Shown: positions 24,358-33,964 of the stretch, one piece after another
How the letters are laid out: each line of letters begins with the position of its first letter
Numbering within the stretch: the first letter of the stretch is position 1
Assembly: GCF_004155535.1 (NCBI RefSeq)
Contig: NZ_RYUH01000015.1
Location: 57,894-121,893 of the forward strand
Reading direction: 5' to 3'
From: Bifidobacterium pseudolongum subsp. globosum
GTDB taxonomy: Bacteria; Actinomycetota; Actinomycetes; Actinomycetales; Bifidobacteriaceae
Length of the DNA: 64,000 nucleotides
The notes under the pieces: model-generated
Databases searched by the model: none
The model's input: only the letters and a program-made list of their open reading frames with translations
What the model was told of the DNA's origin: nothing
Made by a program: the position numbers and the translations under genes

Positions 24358-27303
24358 TCACGCGCTGTGCCTGCCCGCGTGACGGCGATTCACCATGCAC
24401 AGCATGACGAACGTCGCGACGAACGCGGCCACCAGCAAGGCGACCCACGGAGCCGAGCCGGTCTGCGGCATCGCCGACATCTGGCGCGACTGGTTGACGA
24501 AGACGGCCGCATGTGCACCGTCCGCGCCGTCCACCTGCGCGCCTCCGCTGTATGCGACGGCGACCTGCAGCTGGCCTGTGCCGTCATCTGTCACGTCCAC
24601 GGTGGCCGTCACCGCGCGCCCGTCGTACGTGACGCCGTCCTGATGGGTGTTCTGCTCACGGATGTGGTACACGTACTTCCCCACGGCGTCGTACGTCAGC
24701 TGTGGGAACACGACCGAGCCGTCTTCCGCGTTCGGCGCCTCGGACACGTCGTTGCACACGTCACCCGACACCTCGCACAGCGAGAACCGGAACGCGCCGG
24801 CCGTCATCTGGCGCAGCGGCGAGCCAGTGCCGTATTGCACATACTTCGCCGCATTGAGCGTGGCCACCGCCGGCTTGGCTTGGTAGGTGTTGGCGGCGGT
24901 CACAGAGACATGCCCTGCCGCCTGCAGCGTGCCGGTCGCGTGGTCGATCGACGCGAGCGCGTACCCGGCGGGCAGATCCGTCTCTTCCACACGGTAGTTC
25001 GTGTAGGCCGGGATACCGCTGATCGTGGCGTTCCCGCCGGCGCGCAGATGCACGGTGCCCACGCCGTTGCGGAACTCCACGCCCGAATACGTGCCACTGA
25101 CCGCCTGCTTGTCGTGCCCGGTGAGGGTGACCTTGAATGTGAAGTCCTTCGACGTGTCTGTTGTGCCGGTGACTGTCTTGTGCAGTTCGATCGACGCCGG
25201 CTTCGTCGTGTTGCGGAATGTCGTGTCCCCGGTCAGCTGCACGACGGCCTTGAGGTTGCCTTTGTTCTGCTCGTCGTCGGTCACGGTGATCTTCACTTCG
25301 ACCGGGTGCGTGTCCATGTCGACCGTGTCGCTCACGCCCGTCTCGTTGACGAAGTAGGTGTATTCACCGGCTTTGTTGAGCCACAGCGGATCGAATTGGA
25401 CTATTGCCCCGACGTTGCGTGCGGTCTGGAGCTGCTTCCCGGATGAATCGAGGAGCTGGAAGTCGAACTGCGTGCCGGGAACATTGCCGTCGAGCAGCTT
25501 GGTGAATTTCAATGTGACCGTCACGGCACCAGGCGCATAGTGATTGGTGAACTGCGCGTTGGCCACTGCGTTCGGCGGAATTGTGCCCTGCGTGCCTTGG
25601 TGGCCGTACTGCACCCAGCCGGGCAGCATGCCGGAATCACCACTGATTGGGCCGGTCTCACTGGAACCGAGCTTCTTCCACTGCGCATAGAGTGTGTAAC
25701 GGGCGCTTTCCTTCGGATCCGCTGGACGCCATGAATCACCTGTCTGATAGAGCGTTATGGTGTCGGTGGGCTGCGTGGACCAACCGATGAATTCGTAGCC
25801 AAAGCGCAGGAATGTGCACCGCGGAAGAGTGGCCGCGTCCTTGAGTTTGGTCGTCGACGACGGCATCGAGCCCATACCACCGTTGGAGTTGTAGTCGATG
25901 ATCCATGACGGGGTATGGACCCACACAGTGCCGTGGGCGAGCATGGCTTCGCCGTCATCATCCTCTTGAGCCAGCCGATTGGAAAGCTGCTCCCATGTCC
26001 ACGGGCCATATGCGCCATCCTCACGCATGATCTGCGGCATGTCCACATTCAGCCCGATGTCACTTGACGACGATGTATCGCCATAGGGGACGTTGCTGTT
26101 GATAAACGCGTACCCGCCATTCTTATACGACGGAATACCGATGCGCTCCAGATTCGGGCAGTTGTAGAACATGCCCATGGGGTCTTGGACGTTGTATATG
26201 TACCAGTTGGCTACGGCTGATGCATCCGTCAGTCCAGTGCAATCGCGGAACATCGAATTGAGCGACATCACAGAACGCAACTCCCAATGGGACAACGCAT
26301 TCAGGGTTGTCAGGTGGACGCAACCTTGGAACATGCCCCCCAATGTATTGGGGCCTAATCCCTCATCACTGGTCAGCTTCCAATCTGCAAGCGCTGAGAT
26401 ATCGGTCAGATTGGAGCAGCCGGAGAACAGCCCAGCGTTTACTGTGCTTGTGTCGTCCTGTCCGGGATACCACGTTGCATTGGACAGATATTCCAGATTC
26501 CCCACATTCCAGTGTTCCAACCCATGCAGATTCGTCAAACCTGTGCAATCTTGGAACATACCGCTGATGTCGCCATTGCCCGCGTGGGGGAACCGCCAAT
26601 TCGACAGCGCGGAAAGATCGGTCAGCCCGGAACACCCCTGGAACATGCCCTCACCTTTGTTGCGGGAATCATAATACCCATCCCCATACGAGGAGGGATA
26701 ACTGCTCCCCAGATGCACGCCATTTTCCGAAGCGAATTGCCAGTGCTCCAATCCATGCAGATTCTTCAGACTCGTGCAGTCTTGGAACATCGCCCGGCCA
26801 TATACGAGCTTGCTCGCGTCCCAGTCCGACAGGCCCTCAAGCGATTCGAGGTTCTCGCACCCATAGAACAGCAGATCGCTGTTGGCGTTGAGGTGGATTG
26901 TGCCTGTCGATTCGATGTTCTTGATGTCCTTGCGGCGTGTGTACCACGGCAGGTCCGACAGCGGGCTGTCCACCGACGCGGAACCGGTCGTCCCCTCATC
27001 GCCCGTCCATGGACGTATGTGCAAGGTGCCTTGCTCGTCGATCTTCCAGCCGATGCCTTCATCGGTCGTGACACTGCTGTCCTTCCACTGTTGGTAGCCG
27101 TCCGCATCCACAACGGGCGTTGTTGCGGGCTCGGCATCCCGCGGCTGCGCCGTGTTGTCCGGCTGATTCGTGACTTGCGCCGTCTCCGGTGCCCGCTCAG
27201 TGGATTGGTCCTGCTGTGCGAATGCCGGCTGCACCCATGGGCAGAGCATCGCGAATGCCGCCACAGACGCCGCGAGCGCGCGTCCAATCGCCTTCCCGCT
27301 CAT
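24358..27303 (-). CDS. cell-wall-anchored BspA-type leucine-rich-repeat protein
   Basis: A 981-residue surface protein. Order: signal peptide (to about AFA29); seven BspA/DUF285 repeats of the form MFxxCxxLxxLxxLxxW between residues 145 and 390; an InlB-like B repeat near 460-520 (YNSNGGMGS, FIGWSTQP); pilin-type FctA/DUF7601-like beta domains to about 935; and a sorting signal MPQTG at 945-949 with a hydrophobic stretch and a basic tail. It should be attached by sortase, with the repeats as a possible adhesin. ATG at 27303 has GGAAGGAG upstream and overlaps the previous stop codon (ATGA), so it is the last gene of the pilus operon. Confidence 0.88.
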   Translation of the reverse strand: MSGKAIGRALAASVAAFAMLCPWVQPAFAQQDQSTERAPETAQVTNQPDNTAQPRDAEPATTPVVDADGYQQWKDSSVTTDEGIGWKIDEQGTLHIRPWTGDEGTTGSASVDSPLSDLPWYTRRKDIKNIESTGTIHLNANSDLLFYGCENLESLEGLSDWDASKLVYGRAMFQDCTSLKNLHGLEHWQFASENGVHLGSSYPSSYGDGYYDSRNKGEGMFQGCSGLTDLSALSNWRFPHAGNGDISGMFQDCTGLTNLHGLEHWNVGNLEYLSNATWYPGQDDTSTVNAGLFSGCSNLTDISALADWKLTSDEGLGPNTLGGMFQGCVHLTTLNALSHWELRSVMSLNSMFRDCTGLTDASAVANWYIYNVQDPMGMFYNCPNLERIGIPSYKNGGYAFINSNVPYGDTSSSSDIGLNVDMPQIMREDGAYGPWTWEQLSNRLAQEDDDGEAMLAHGTVWVHTPSWIIDYNSNGGMGSMPSSTTKLKDAATLPRCTFLRFGYEFIGWSTQPTDTITLYQTGDSWRPADPKESARYTLYAQWKKLGSSETGPISGDSGMLPGWVQYGHQGTQGTIPPNAVANAQFTNHYAPGAVTVTLKFTKLLDGNVPGTQFDFQLLDSSGKQLQTARNVGAIVQFDPLWLNKAGEYTYFVNETGVSDTVDMDTHPVEVKITVTDDEQNKGNLKAVVQLTGDTTFRNTTKPASIELHKTVTGTTDTSKDFTFKVTLTGHDKQAVSGTYSGVEFRNGVGTVHLRAGGNATISGIPAYTNYRVEETDLPAGYALASIDHATGTLQAAGHVSVTAANTYQAKPAVATLNAAKYVQYGTGSPLRQMTAGAFRFSLCEVSGDVCNDVSEAPNAEDGSVVFPQLTYDAVGKYVYHIREQNTHQDGVTYDGRAVTATVDVTDDGTGQLQVAVAYSGGAQVDGADGAHAAVFVNQSRQMSAMPQTGSAPWVALLVAAFVATFVMLCMVNRRHAGRHSA

Positions 27304-30300
27304 CGCGTTTCTCCTTCCTGTGCCGCCTGCGGCATGGTGACCGAGTCGACCTCGGTCACCAGATAGCTGGTGCCGCCCGGTATGTTGTTGATGACCACCC
27401 ATCCTTCGGCAGGCACCGCAATACGGAATCTGCCGTTCTTGACGATGACGGTCACATCGGACTCAGTGGTCGCCGTCGCTTTGCCGTTCGCATCGAATGC
27501 GGTGGGGGTATACACCTTGGCGGTGCGCCGCCCGTCGAATGAATCCGCGCCCTTCGGCACGGCGAGCGTCACTTCCATGGGGAACTTCGTGTCGCGCTTC
27601 GCCTGCGTCGCGCTGTCGGCGGTCAGGTGCTTCGTCAGCTTCAGGCCACCCGTCTGCGCGCGGTTCGTCCAGACGAGCGGCACACTGCCGGTCTGCCCAG
27701 TGAAGCTCTGCTTCACCTGCAACGTGCCATCGCCGTTGTCAGTGATTTGTGCGCTCACGGTTTCACTGTGTGTGTCCCAGATGATGTTCGCGGAGTCGGC
27801 GCCGTCCTTCTCCTCGCTCACCGTGTATTCGTAGGTCTTGCCTGCGTCCGCCTCGGTGTAGTGAATCGTGGGGAACACCGCCTCGCCGCTCTTGTTGGTT
27901 GTGGCGGCGGCGACCTGCTTGCCGTCCTTGGTGATGACGAACCGGAACGCGCGCTTCGTCAGGTCGCCGCCCACGAACACCTTGTTCGCCGTGAGGTTGA
28001 GCTCGCCGCTCGCCGTGTACGTGTTGGTGAATGTCGGCGGTGCGCCGAGTTCGTGGCCCTGCACATCGTAGTAATGGGGCACGGCGCTGATTGTTCCATC
28101 GGCGTTGTCCACAACATGGACCTGGGCCGTATACTGCGTGGCGTCATACGTGTACCCGGGCCGGCCATAGTCGATCTCGCTGATGCGGTAGACGTAGGTC
28201 TTGCCCACATCCTTGTTCGTATACCCGATGCGGCCGAACTCCACATTGCCGTCCTGGTCGTTGTAGGCGACGCGCAGTGTCTGCGGCGTGCCGTCATCGC
28301 CAGTGAGCGGGTTCCCATTGCCATCGAGCTGTTGCACGATGAACCCGAACTGCATGTTGCCGAGCTTGCGGCCCTTGAGCACCTTCTTTGCGCTGAGCTG
28401 CACGCCGCCATGGGTGTGGTACACGTTGAGCACGTTGGCTTGTGTGGTGCCTCCGGTCGTGACGGTACCGTTGAGCCGTTCGCTGCCGTCTATGGTGAAT
28501 CCGCTCAGGTCCTGCTCGCTCCACACGTATGTGTCTTGGGACGGCACCTCATGGACCACCACCGTCTGGCCTGCGCGCAGGCGCACGGAACCACCGGTCC
28601 CAACGGTGCCCTCGCCGGAATCGCCATCAAGCGCCGCAGTGCTTCCGTCGGCGTTCTGCCGTGTCCAGCGGTAGGTGCCCGAATCGGGGTCGCCATTCGG
28701 CTTGCGCAAGACAAGCTGGAAGGTGAACACCGCGTCGCGGGTCTCGTCGGTCACGTCCGAAGCGCTCTTGGAGATGCTGATGTTGCCGAAGGGATGGTAG
28801 GTGTTGGTGATGGCGAAGCCATGGTCGAGCGTGGCGCCCGCCACATCCTCACCGTACCCGGTGCCTCCGCCGGCGTATGTGGGGATGTATCCTTCCACAT
28901 ACGCTTCCTTGACCGTGTACGCGTACGGCACACTGCCATTGGCGGTCTTATGGTTCTTGGGCAGTGTGCCGAAGTCGTAATCCCACTTGCCGTCGACACC
29001 CGGAGTGACGGTCTTCTTGTCCACGGCCGTGCCGTCGCGGTACAGGGTCACCTCGATGCTCTTCGGCCGCGTGGAAGCGCTCTGCTCCCCCGCCCACGTC
29101 TTTTCGCCGCGCACCGGCACGGTGTCGATTGCGTGTGTGTTCGTCAGGGTGGCCGTAGCCCCGGTACCCGTGAGTTGCACATCCGCCGACACCGTGTACC
29201 CTTGCGGCACGTCCGTCTCCGCGGCGTTCCATGTGTATGCATTGCCGGATTCGTCCGTCTGCGCGAGGTTCTCGAACTCATGCTTCCACGAATTCGACGC
29301 GTCCAGTGTGACTGGCTCACCGTATGGCTTGCCATTGCGCGTCAATTGCACCGAAATGGACTGTGCACGTTTGCCGTCGCGGTCGTTGTCGTCGTTCCAC
29401 TGCTTGAGTACCACGACCTTGAACGGGACAAGCGCGATCTTTGTGTAATCTTGGTGCACGAACTCGTCGGACTGTTGCGGCTTGAGCGAGTTCGACGCCG
29501 ACATGTACACGTTGTTGTACGCGCATGCCTGTTGGGTGGCATATTCGTTCGAGGCGTCGCCGCTCGGCGCGCGCATGCGCAGCTGCACTTGCAGTTGCTG
29601 CCCTTCGTCGAGCGTGAACTCGCCGCCGTTCGTGGTTTTCGAACAATCGACCGCGATCGCCTTCACGCTGCTCAAATCCGCAGGTGCCGTTCTCGTCCAT
29701 ATCGGAGACGTCAGGTCGGGCTTCGTGGTGCTGCCTTGCAAGCCCGGCGACTGTGTGGCGTAGTAGACGACGGGTGCGATGCCCTTGGCCTGCAGGTCCG
29801 AGGTGTCGACGCCCAACAAGGTGCCATGCCACTGTGGCTTGCCATGGTCGGGCTTTCCGCGGTCGGGCACGTACTGCTCAAGGTCGTCGTACAGCACCAG
29901 ATTGCGCATGCGGTCGCCCTTGGCTGTCTCGTAAGTGAGGCGGTACCTGTACACGCCTCCCTGCGCCACGCTCGCCCCATCCGCGCTGTTGCCGTCGCTG
30001 ACTTCGGAAATCCACGATCCGTCCACGTCATGCGAGACCGCCTTGTGCAGCCCCACGAACGCATACGTGAGGGCGCTGATGGGCAGCACGCTGCTCGCAT
30101 ACACCACGCTCGGGTTCTTGGCACCGGTGAGGTTCGTCATGTATTGTTCCACGCCCTTGGTGGCCTGCGCGGAATCGGTGTTGTTGCCGGCGGTAGGGTC
30201 GTCGGCCTCGCCTTCGCGCCCCGGCACGGTCCCCAGATACGGTGCGCGGGAGGCGTACGCGATGTTGTTCGTCAGCGTCGTCTCCAGACCGCCATCGCTG

Positions 30301-32951
30301 GTAAGGCCGCCATCCTCCTTGAGGTCGAACCACGAATACGTGGCGTTGAAGTCCAACGTGAGCCGTTCGCCGTAGATGTCTTCGTTGCCCACCTCGTACT
30401 CCTGCGCCTGCATGGTGTGCCGCACGTCGACGATGAGCATCGTCCTGCCGCTGCCACGCCAATTGTCCACTGTGCGCACCGACTGCAGGCCGTCCGCCTT
30501 GATGCTGCCAAGGTCCACACGCACGTTGCGCGGCAGCAGATCGTAGTACGTGCCGCCTGGGTCGGATGGCAGCACTCCCGCAGCCACAAGGCTGTTGTAC
30601 GCCGACTGTGTGGTCTGGTTCGAGGCTTCGAACACATTCGCCGTGTAATGCATGGAAACCTGCTGGTTCGTCTTGTCCACGCCGGTCTGCTTGCCGCTCT
30701 TGGTCATCCACACCGACTGCGATGCCGCGCCCAGCCTGTCGGCGCCAGTGAACTGGTTCCCTGAGATCTGGATCGTCTCGCCGTCGAGTTTCTGGCTGAC
30801 CGTCATCTTCGCGGTGTTGGTCGTATCGGTCTGCGGTGTCTGCGTTTCTCCCATGAGCTTTGTGGCCAACGCCTTGATGCGGTCGTTGGCATTGAGCGTG
30901 ATGGTGGGCACCACGCTGGTGTAGATGCTCGCCGCCGTTGTCGAGTAGCTCATCTTCCACTGGGTGACGCCTTGCGGCAGGTTGAGCACGTCGCCGCTGG
31001 CGCTCGCCCCGTTCATGGCTTGCAGATTGATTGTGCCCACGCCGCCGTTCGACCATGATGCCGTTCCATACTGCACCCAGTCGCCCTGTGCGGACTTGCC
31101 GAACAGGGCGATGTCCGGCCGCGCGACGGACGGATCGCGGCGGAACTGCCACCGTTCCCACGACGACCCTGTATATGAATACATCGCCGGGTCGAACACG
31201 CGCAACGAGGTGACGGCGTAGTCCGCGGCCGTCAAAGGAGCGGTGCCGAGCGAGGGCAAGCGGACTTCGTCATCCACGATCTGCACATCGACCGGCGTCT
31301 TGCCGTAGCTCGCCGGGTCCTTGGGATTGCCGGAACGGTCGTAGGTGTCCCTGTACGTGTAATTCGTGGAGGCGACGTCGTAGCTCAGCCGAACCGCCTT
31401 GCCCTGCGCCAGGTCATTGAGGGCATGGGGATAGCGGCCCAGGTACTTGGTGACCGGATCGTATTCCTCGCCATTCCACAGCCACTCCGAGGGGTTGTTG
31501 CCTATGGCCTCGCCATTGGGCCCCACACCCCACTTGTATACGTAGTACTCGCCGCCAGGCGCCACAAACAGGTATTCACTGTAGGTCACCGTGCTTGACG
31601 CGTCCTGTGTCGTCGTCTTATGCGTGTCTTCCGTGGTCAGTGTGTACCGCACTGTGTTCTGCATGGATTTGATGTCCACGCGGTCGGCCGTCTGCGGCAC
31701 ATTCTGCGGCACCGTGAATTGATCACGCGGGTACGCCATGTAGGTGTGGTAATAGAACCCGACGCCATCCTCCGTGTAGCTGGCACCATCACCGAACACA
31801 TTGGCGGACGTCACGCTATGGCGGTCGTCGGATATGGTGGCGTGCGGAATGGTGGAGCCGATGATGATGCCGTGCGCGTAGGGGTCATTCTGGTTCGGCG
31901 TGTCGGTCACCCCCAAGGTGAACCGCTGGTTGCCCGCCACCTGCGCGTAGGTGTACCAGTCCACGTAGATGTAATCCTGGGCTTTGAACCCACTGGGAAG
32001 GGAAAGGTCGTCAGACCAGTCGTCGGGCATCTGTTCGCTGATCTCCCCCGTCTTCCAATCATTGATGACTTCTTCGTGTGTATTGACCACCGCATCGACG
32101 CTGTTCGAGGTCTTGCGCAGCACATTCCCCTGTGGCGTCGTCACCGTGAGCACGGTGCGCAGCGGGTCGCTCTTCGCGCCGGAGACGACCTCGGAAGGCA
32201 CGACCTTCGTGAACTGCAGATCGAAGTACCCCTGGTACCCGGCGGGCAGTTTCTGCACATTCGTCACCACAACGCGGTCGTCGAGCCGCTTGTAGTTGAA
32301 CACGGTCGCTTTCTGGGGGTCTTCGGGAAGCGACATGACAAGCGCGCCTTCGTCCGCGCCCGAATGGTCCTTGAAGATGTTGAGCGGGAGCGTGAACTGG
32401 ATCGTACCCGCCTCGTACGGGTTCTGCCCGGAAAGCGCGAAGTTGACGCGCGCGATGAACGAAAGGGGGTCGTTCGTGGACGGATTGACGGTGTATGTGG
32501 TGTCGTGCGTTGCGCGCCACTGCACGGAGAGGTCTTCGATGGTGGTGCCATCGCCGTGCGTGACATCGGCGTCACTGTTGTCGGCCAATGGTTGCGTGGT
32601 GTTCGAGGCCGTGGCGTCGGACAGCCACTTGCCTATCACCGGCCAGCCATCATACCGCTCGTTGCGCATCGGCTGCGCCTGCACGGGCGTATAGGCGTGT
32701 GTGTGCGCGGCCGCGGGAGCCTCGGCTTCGGCCCGCTGTCTGCGGAGTGTGTCCGCGGTGATGGCTTCAGGGGCGCCGTTGGAATCCGAAGTCTGCGTTT
32801 TCGCGATGGTACGCACCGACGTCATTGGCTGTGCGCTTGAGGAGGGTTCTTCAGCCACTGCCGACATGACCGGCAGCGCTGGCACGATGCAGGCGCAAGC
32901 CGCCACACACGCTATAGCGCGCCTTGCTATCTTATTGATCGTGCCTTTCAT
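27300..32951 (-). CDS. 1883-aa secreted multidomain adhesin/pilus protein without sorting signal
   Basis: A very large surface protein. After a signal peptide (ATG 32951, GAGGAGG upstream) come about 1150 residues of adhesin-like beta sequence. Repeated pilin-type domains follow: two Cna-B domains (about 1190-1285 and 1286-1392), a DUF7601-like domain (about 1393-1515), two FctA domains (about 1516-1647 and 1648-1766) and a final partial beta domain. Lys/Asn/Glu patterns typical of self-formed isopeptide bonds are present. The end (SVTMPQAAQEGETR) has no LPxTG, no hydrophobic stretch and no basic tail, which is odd for this class. The start overlaps the sortase gene by 20 bp. Confidence 0.87.
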   Translation of the reverse strand: MKGTINKIARRAIACVAACACIVPALPVMSAVAEEPSSSAQPMTSVRTIAKTQTSDSNGAPEAITADTLRRQRAEAEAPAAAHTHAYTPVQAQPMRNERYDGWPVIGKWLSDATASNTTQPLADNSDADVTHGDGTTIEDLSVQWRATHDTTYTVNPSTNDPLSFIARVNFALSGQNPYEAGTIQFTLPLNIFKDHSGADEGALVMSLPEDPQKATVFNYKRLDDRVVVTNVQKLPAGYQGYFDLQFTKVVPSEVVSGAKSDPLRTVLTVTTPQGNVLRKTSNSVDAVVNTHEEVINDWKTGEISEQMPDDWSDDLSLPSGFKAQDYIYVDWYTYAQVAGNQRFTLGVTDTPNQNDPYAHGIIIGSTIPHATISDDRHSVTSANVFGDGASYTEDGVGFYYHTYMAYPRDQFTVPQNVPQTADRVDIKSMQNTVRYTLTTEDTHKTTTQDASSTVTYSEYLFVAPGGEYYVYKWGVGPNGEAIGNNPSEWLWNGEEYDPVTKYLGRYPHALNDLAQGKAVRLSYDVASTNYTYRDTYDRSGNPKDPASYGKTPVDVQIVDDEVRLPSLGTAPLTAADYAVTSLRVFDPAMYSYTGSSWERWQFRRDPSVARPDIALFGKSAQGDWVQYGTASWSNGGVGTINLQAMNGASASGDVLNLPQGVTQWKMSYSTTAASIYTSVVPTITLNANDRIKALATKLMGETQTPQTDTTNTAKMTVSQKLDGETIQISGNQFTGADRLGAASQSVWMTKSGKQTGVDKTNQQVSMHYTANVFEASNQTTQSAYNSLVAAGVLPSDPGGTYYDLLPRNVRVDLGSIKADGLQSVRTVDNWRGSGRTMLIVDVRHTMQAQEYEVGNEDIYGERLTLDFNATYSWFDLKEDGGLTSDGGLETTLTNNIAYASRAPYLGTVPGREGEADDPTAGNNTDSAQATKGVEQYMTNLTGAKNPSVVYASSVLPISALTYAFVGLHKAVSHDVDGSWISEVSDGNSADGASVAQGGVYRYRLTYETAKGDRMRNLVLYDDLEQYVPDRGKPDHGKPQWHGTLLGVDTSDLQAKGIAPVVYYATQSPGLQGSTTKPDLTSPIWTRTAPADLSSVKAIAVDCSKTTNGGEFTLDEGQQLQVQLRMRAPSGDASNEYATQQACAYNNVYMSASNSLKPQQSDEFVHQDYTKIALVPFKVVVLKQWNDDNDRDGKRAQSISVQLTRNGKPYGEPVTLDASNSWKHEFENLAQTDESGNAYTWNAAETDVPQGYTVSADVQLTGTGATATLTNTHAIDTVPVRGEKTWAGEQSASTRPKSIEVTLYRDGTAVDKKTVTPGVDGKWDYDFGTLPKNHKTANGSVPYAYTVKEAYVEGYIPTYAGGGTGYGEDVAGATLDHGFAITNTYHPFGNISISKSASDVTDETRDAVFTFQLVLRKPNGDPDSGTYRWTRQNADGSTAALDGDSGEGTVGTGGSVRLRAGQTVVVHEVPSQDTYVWSEQDLSGFTIDGSERLNGTVTTGGTTQANVLNVYHTHGGVQLSAKKVLKGRKLGNMQFGFIVQQLDGNGNPLTGDDGTPQTLRVAYNDQDGNVEFGRIGYTNKDVGKTYVYRISEIDYGRPGYTYDATQYTAQVHVVDNADGTISAVPHYYDVQGHELGAPPTFTNTYTASGELNLTANKVFVGGDLTKRAFRFVITKDGKQVAAATTNKSGEAVFPTIHYTEADAGKTYEYTVSEEKDGADSANIIWDTHSETVSAQITDNGDGTLQVKQSFTGQTGSVPLVWTNRAQTGGLKLTKHLTADSATQAKRDTKFPMEVTLAVPKGADSFDGRRTAKVYTPTAFDANGKATATTESDVTVIVKNGRFRIAVPAEGWVVINNIPGGTSYLVTEVDSVTMPQAAQEGETR

Positions 32952-33912
32952 GGTTGTCCTCCTCGGATGACGGGCCTTGGGCCCGTTGCGGCGTCCGCGC
33001 TTGCGCGCGCCGGCGCCTGGTAGTGTTGTTGTGGCTGCGGAACGCGGCCACCCATGCGGCCGCCACGACGAGTGCCAGACCGGCACCGATCGCAAGCAGA
33101 CGCCACATCAACGTATGGTCCTTCGGGGCCTCGCTTTCGTAAGGGGCCTGCGAAGGTATCTCCGCCCGCACGCCAGTGACAAGCAGGCGTTGTGTATTCA
33201 CGCCGTACGGTGTGCAGGTGAGCAACGTCAACTCGTCCTGCCCAGGGCGGATGCGCAACGCGTCAAAATCATCGGGGTCGATGACCGAGATGTGATCCAC
33301 TTTGTAGGCAAGCGTGCGGTCGAGCACGTGGATGTAGAACACATCCCCGATTTTGGCCCCGCGCCCCACTTGCAGCGCATCGAAGAGCTGTCTGTTGGCA
33401 AGCCCCGTGTGGGCGCTGATCACGGCGTGCGTGTTCGCACCGCCTACGGGCAGGCTCGTGCCCGCCACATGCCCGGCGCCCTGTTCCAGCACCTCGGCGG
33501 AGGTGCCGTGGTAGACCGGCAACTTGATGCCGAGCTTTGGGTATGAGATGGTGGCCATGATCCTGTCGGCGGGCTTGTTGAGCTGCGCCAGATAATCCTT
33601 CGTCTCGTTCTGCCCCAAGGCCGCGGATGACGACGCGGCGAAGGGGTCGAACCCGAGCTGCGGCTGCCCCGACTGCGCAAGGCGTTCGTTGTAGGCCACG
33701 GCGGAACGGTAGAGACGGTCGTTTTCCTGTTTGGCCTGCTGCGCCACGGCGCGGTCGTGCGCATCCGCGAGCGTCGCGTCATGGCGTGCGTTGCTGACGT
33801 TCATGGTGATGAGTACGCATACGGCGAGGCACGCGAGCAGGATGCACATGAATCCCACCAAGGCACTCATGGCTTTTCCCTTGGCCCGGCGCCTCGCCGT
33901 ATGGTTCGTCAT
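32932..33912 (-). CDS. class C (pilus-assembling) sortase
   Basis: A 326-residue sortase with a membrane segment near residues 17-37 and a second one near 268-290, the latter typical of class C. The catalytic set is His168 (ISAHTGL), Cys233 (TLLTCTPYG) and Arg242 (TQRLLVTG). A lid motif DPF is seen at residues 89-91. It should join pilin subunits through MPxTG-type motifs at the outer face of the membrane. The last 30 residues are basic and repetitive. It lies between the major pilin and the large adhesin gene, the usual order of bifidobacterial pilus operons. Confidence 0.95.
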   Translation of the reverse strand: MTNHTARRRAKGKAMSALVGFMCILLACLAVCVLITMNVSNARHDATLADAHDRAVAQQAKQENDRLYRSAVAYNERLAQSGQPQLGFDPFAASSSAALGQNETKDYLAQLNKPADRIMATISYPKLGIKLPVYHGTSAEVLEQGAGHVAGTSLPVGGANTHAVISAHTGLANRQLFDALQVGRGAKIGDVFYIHVLDRTLAYKVDHISVIDPDDFDALRIRPGQDELTLLTCTPYGVNTQRLLVTGVRAEIPSQAPYESEAPKDHTLMWRLLAIGAGLALVVAAAWVAAFRSHNNTTRRRRAQARTPQRAQGPSSEEDNHERHDQ

Positions 33913-33964
33913 TGTTCGGATGCGCCTTTCACGTATGTCGGCTCACTCACACCAACCGGTGGGG

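Noticed and set aside
27300..27303. The two surface-protein genes as one gene split by a frameshift
   Set aside because: The second gene has its own strong ribosome-binding site and a complete signal peptide, so an ATGA overlap of two genes is the better reading.
27627..30764. A long open frame of more than 1000 codons on the plus strand
   Set aside because: It is antisense to the 1883-residue adhesin; the translated sequence is Arg/His/Val-rich shadow without domains.
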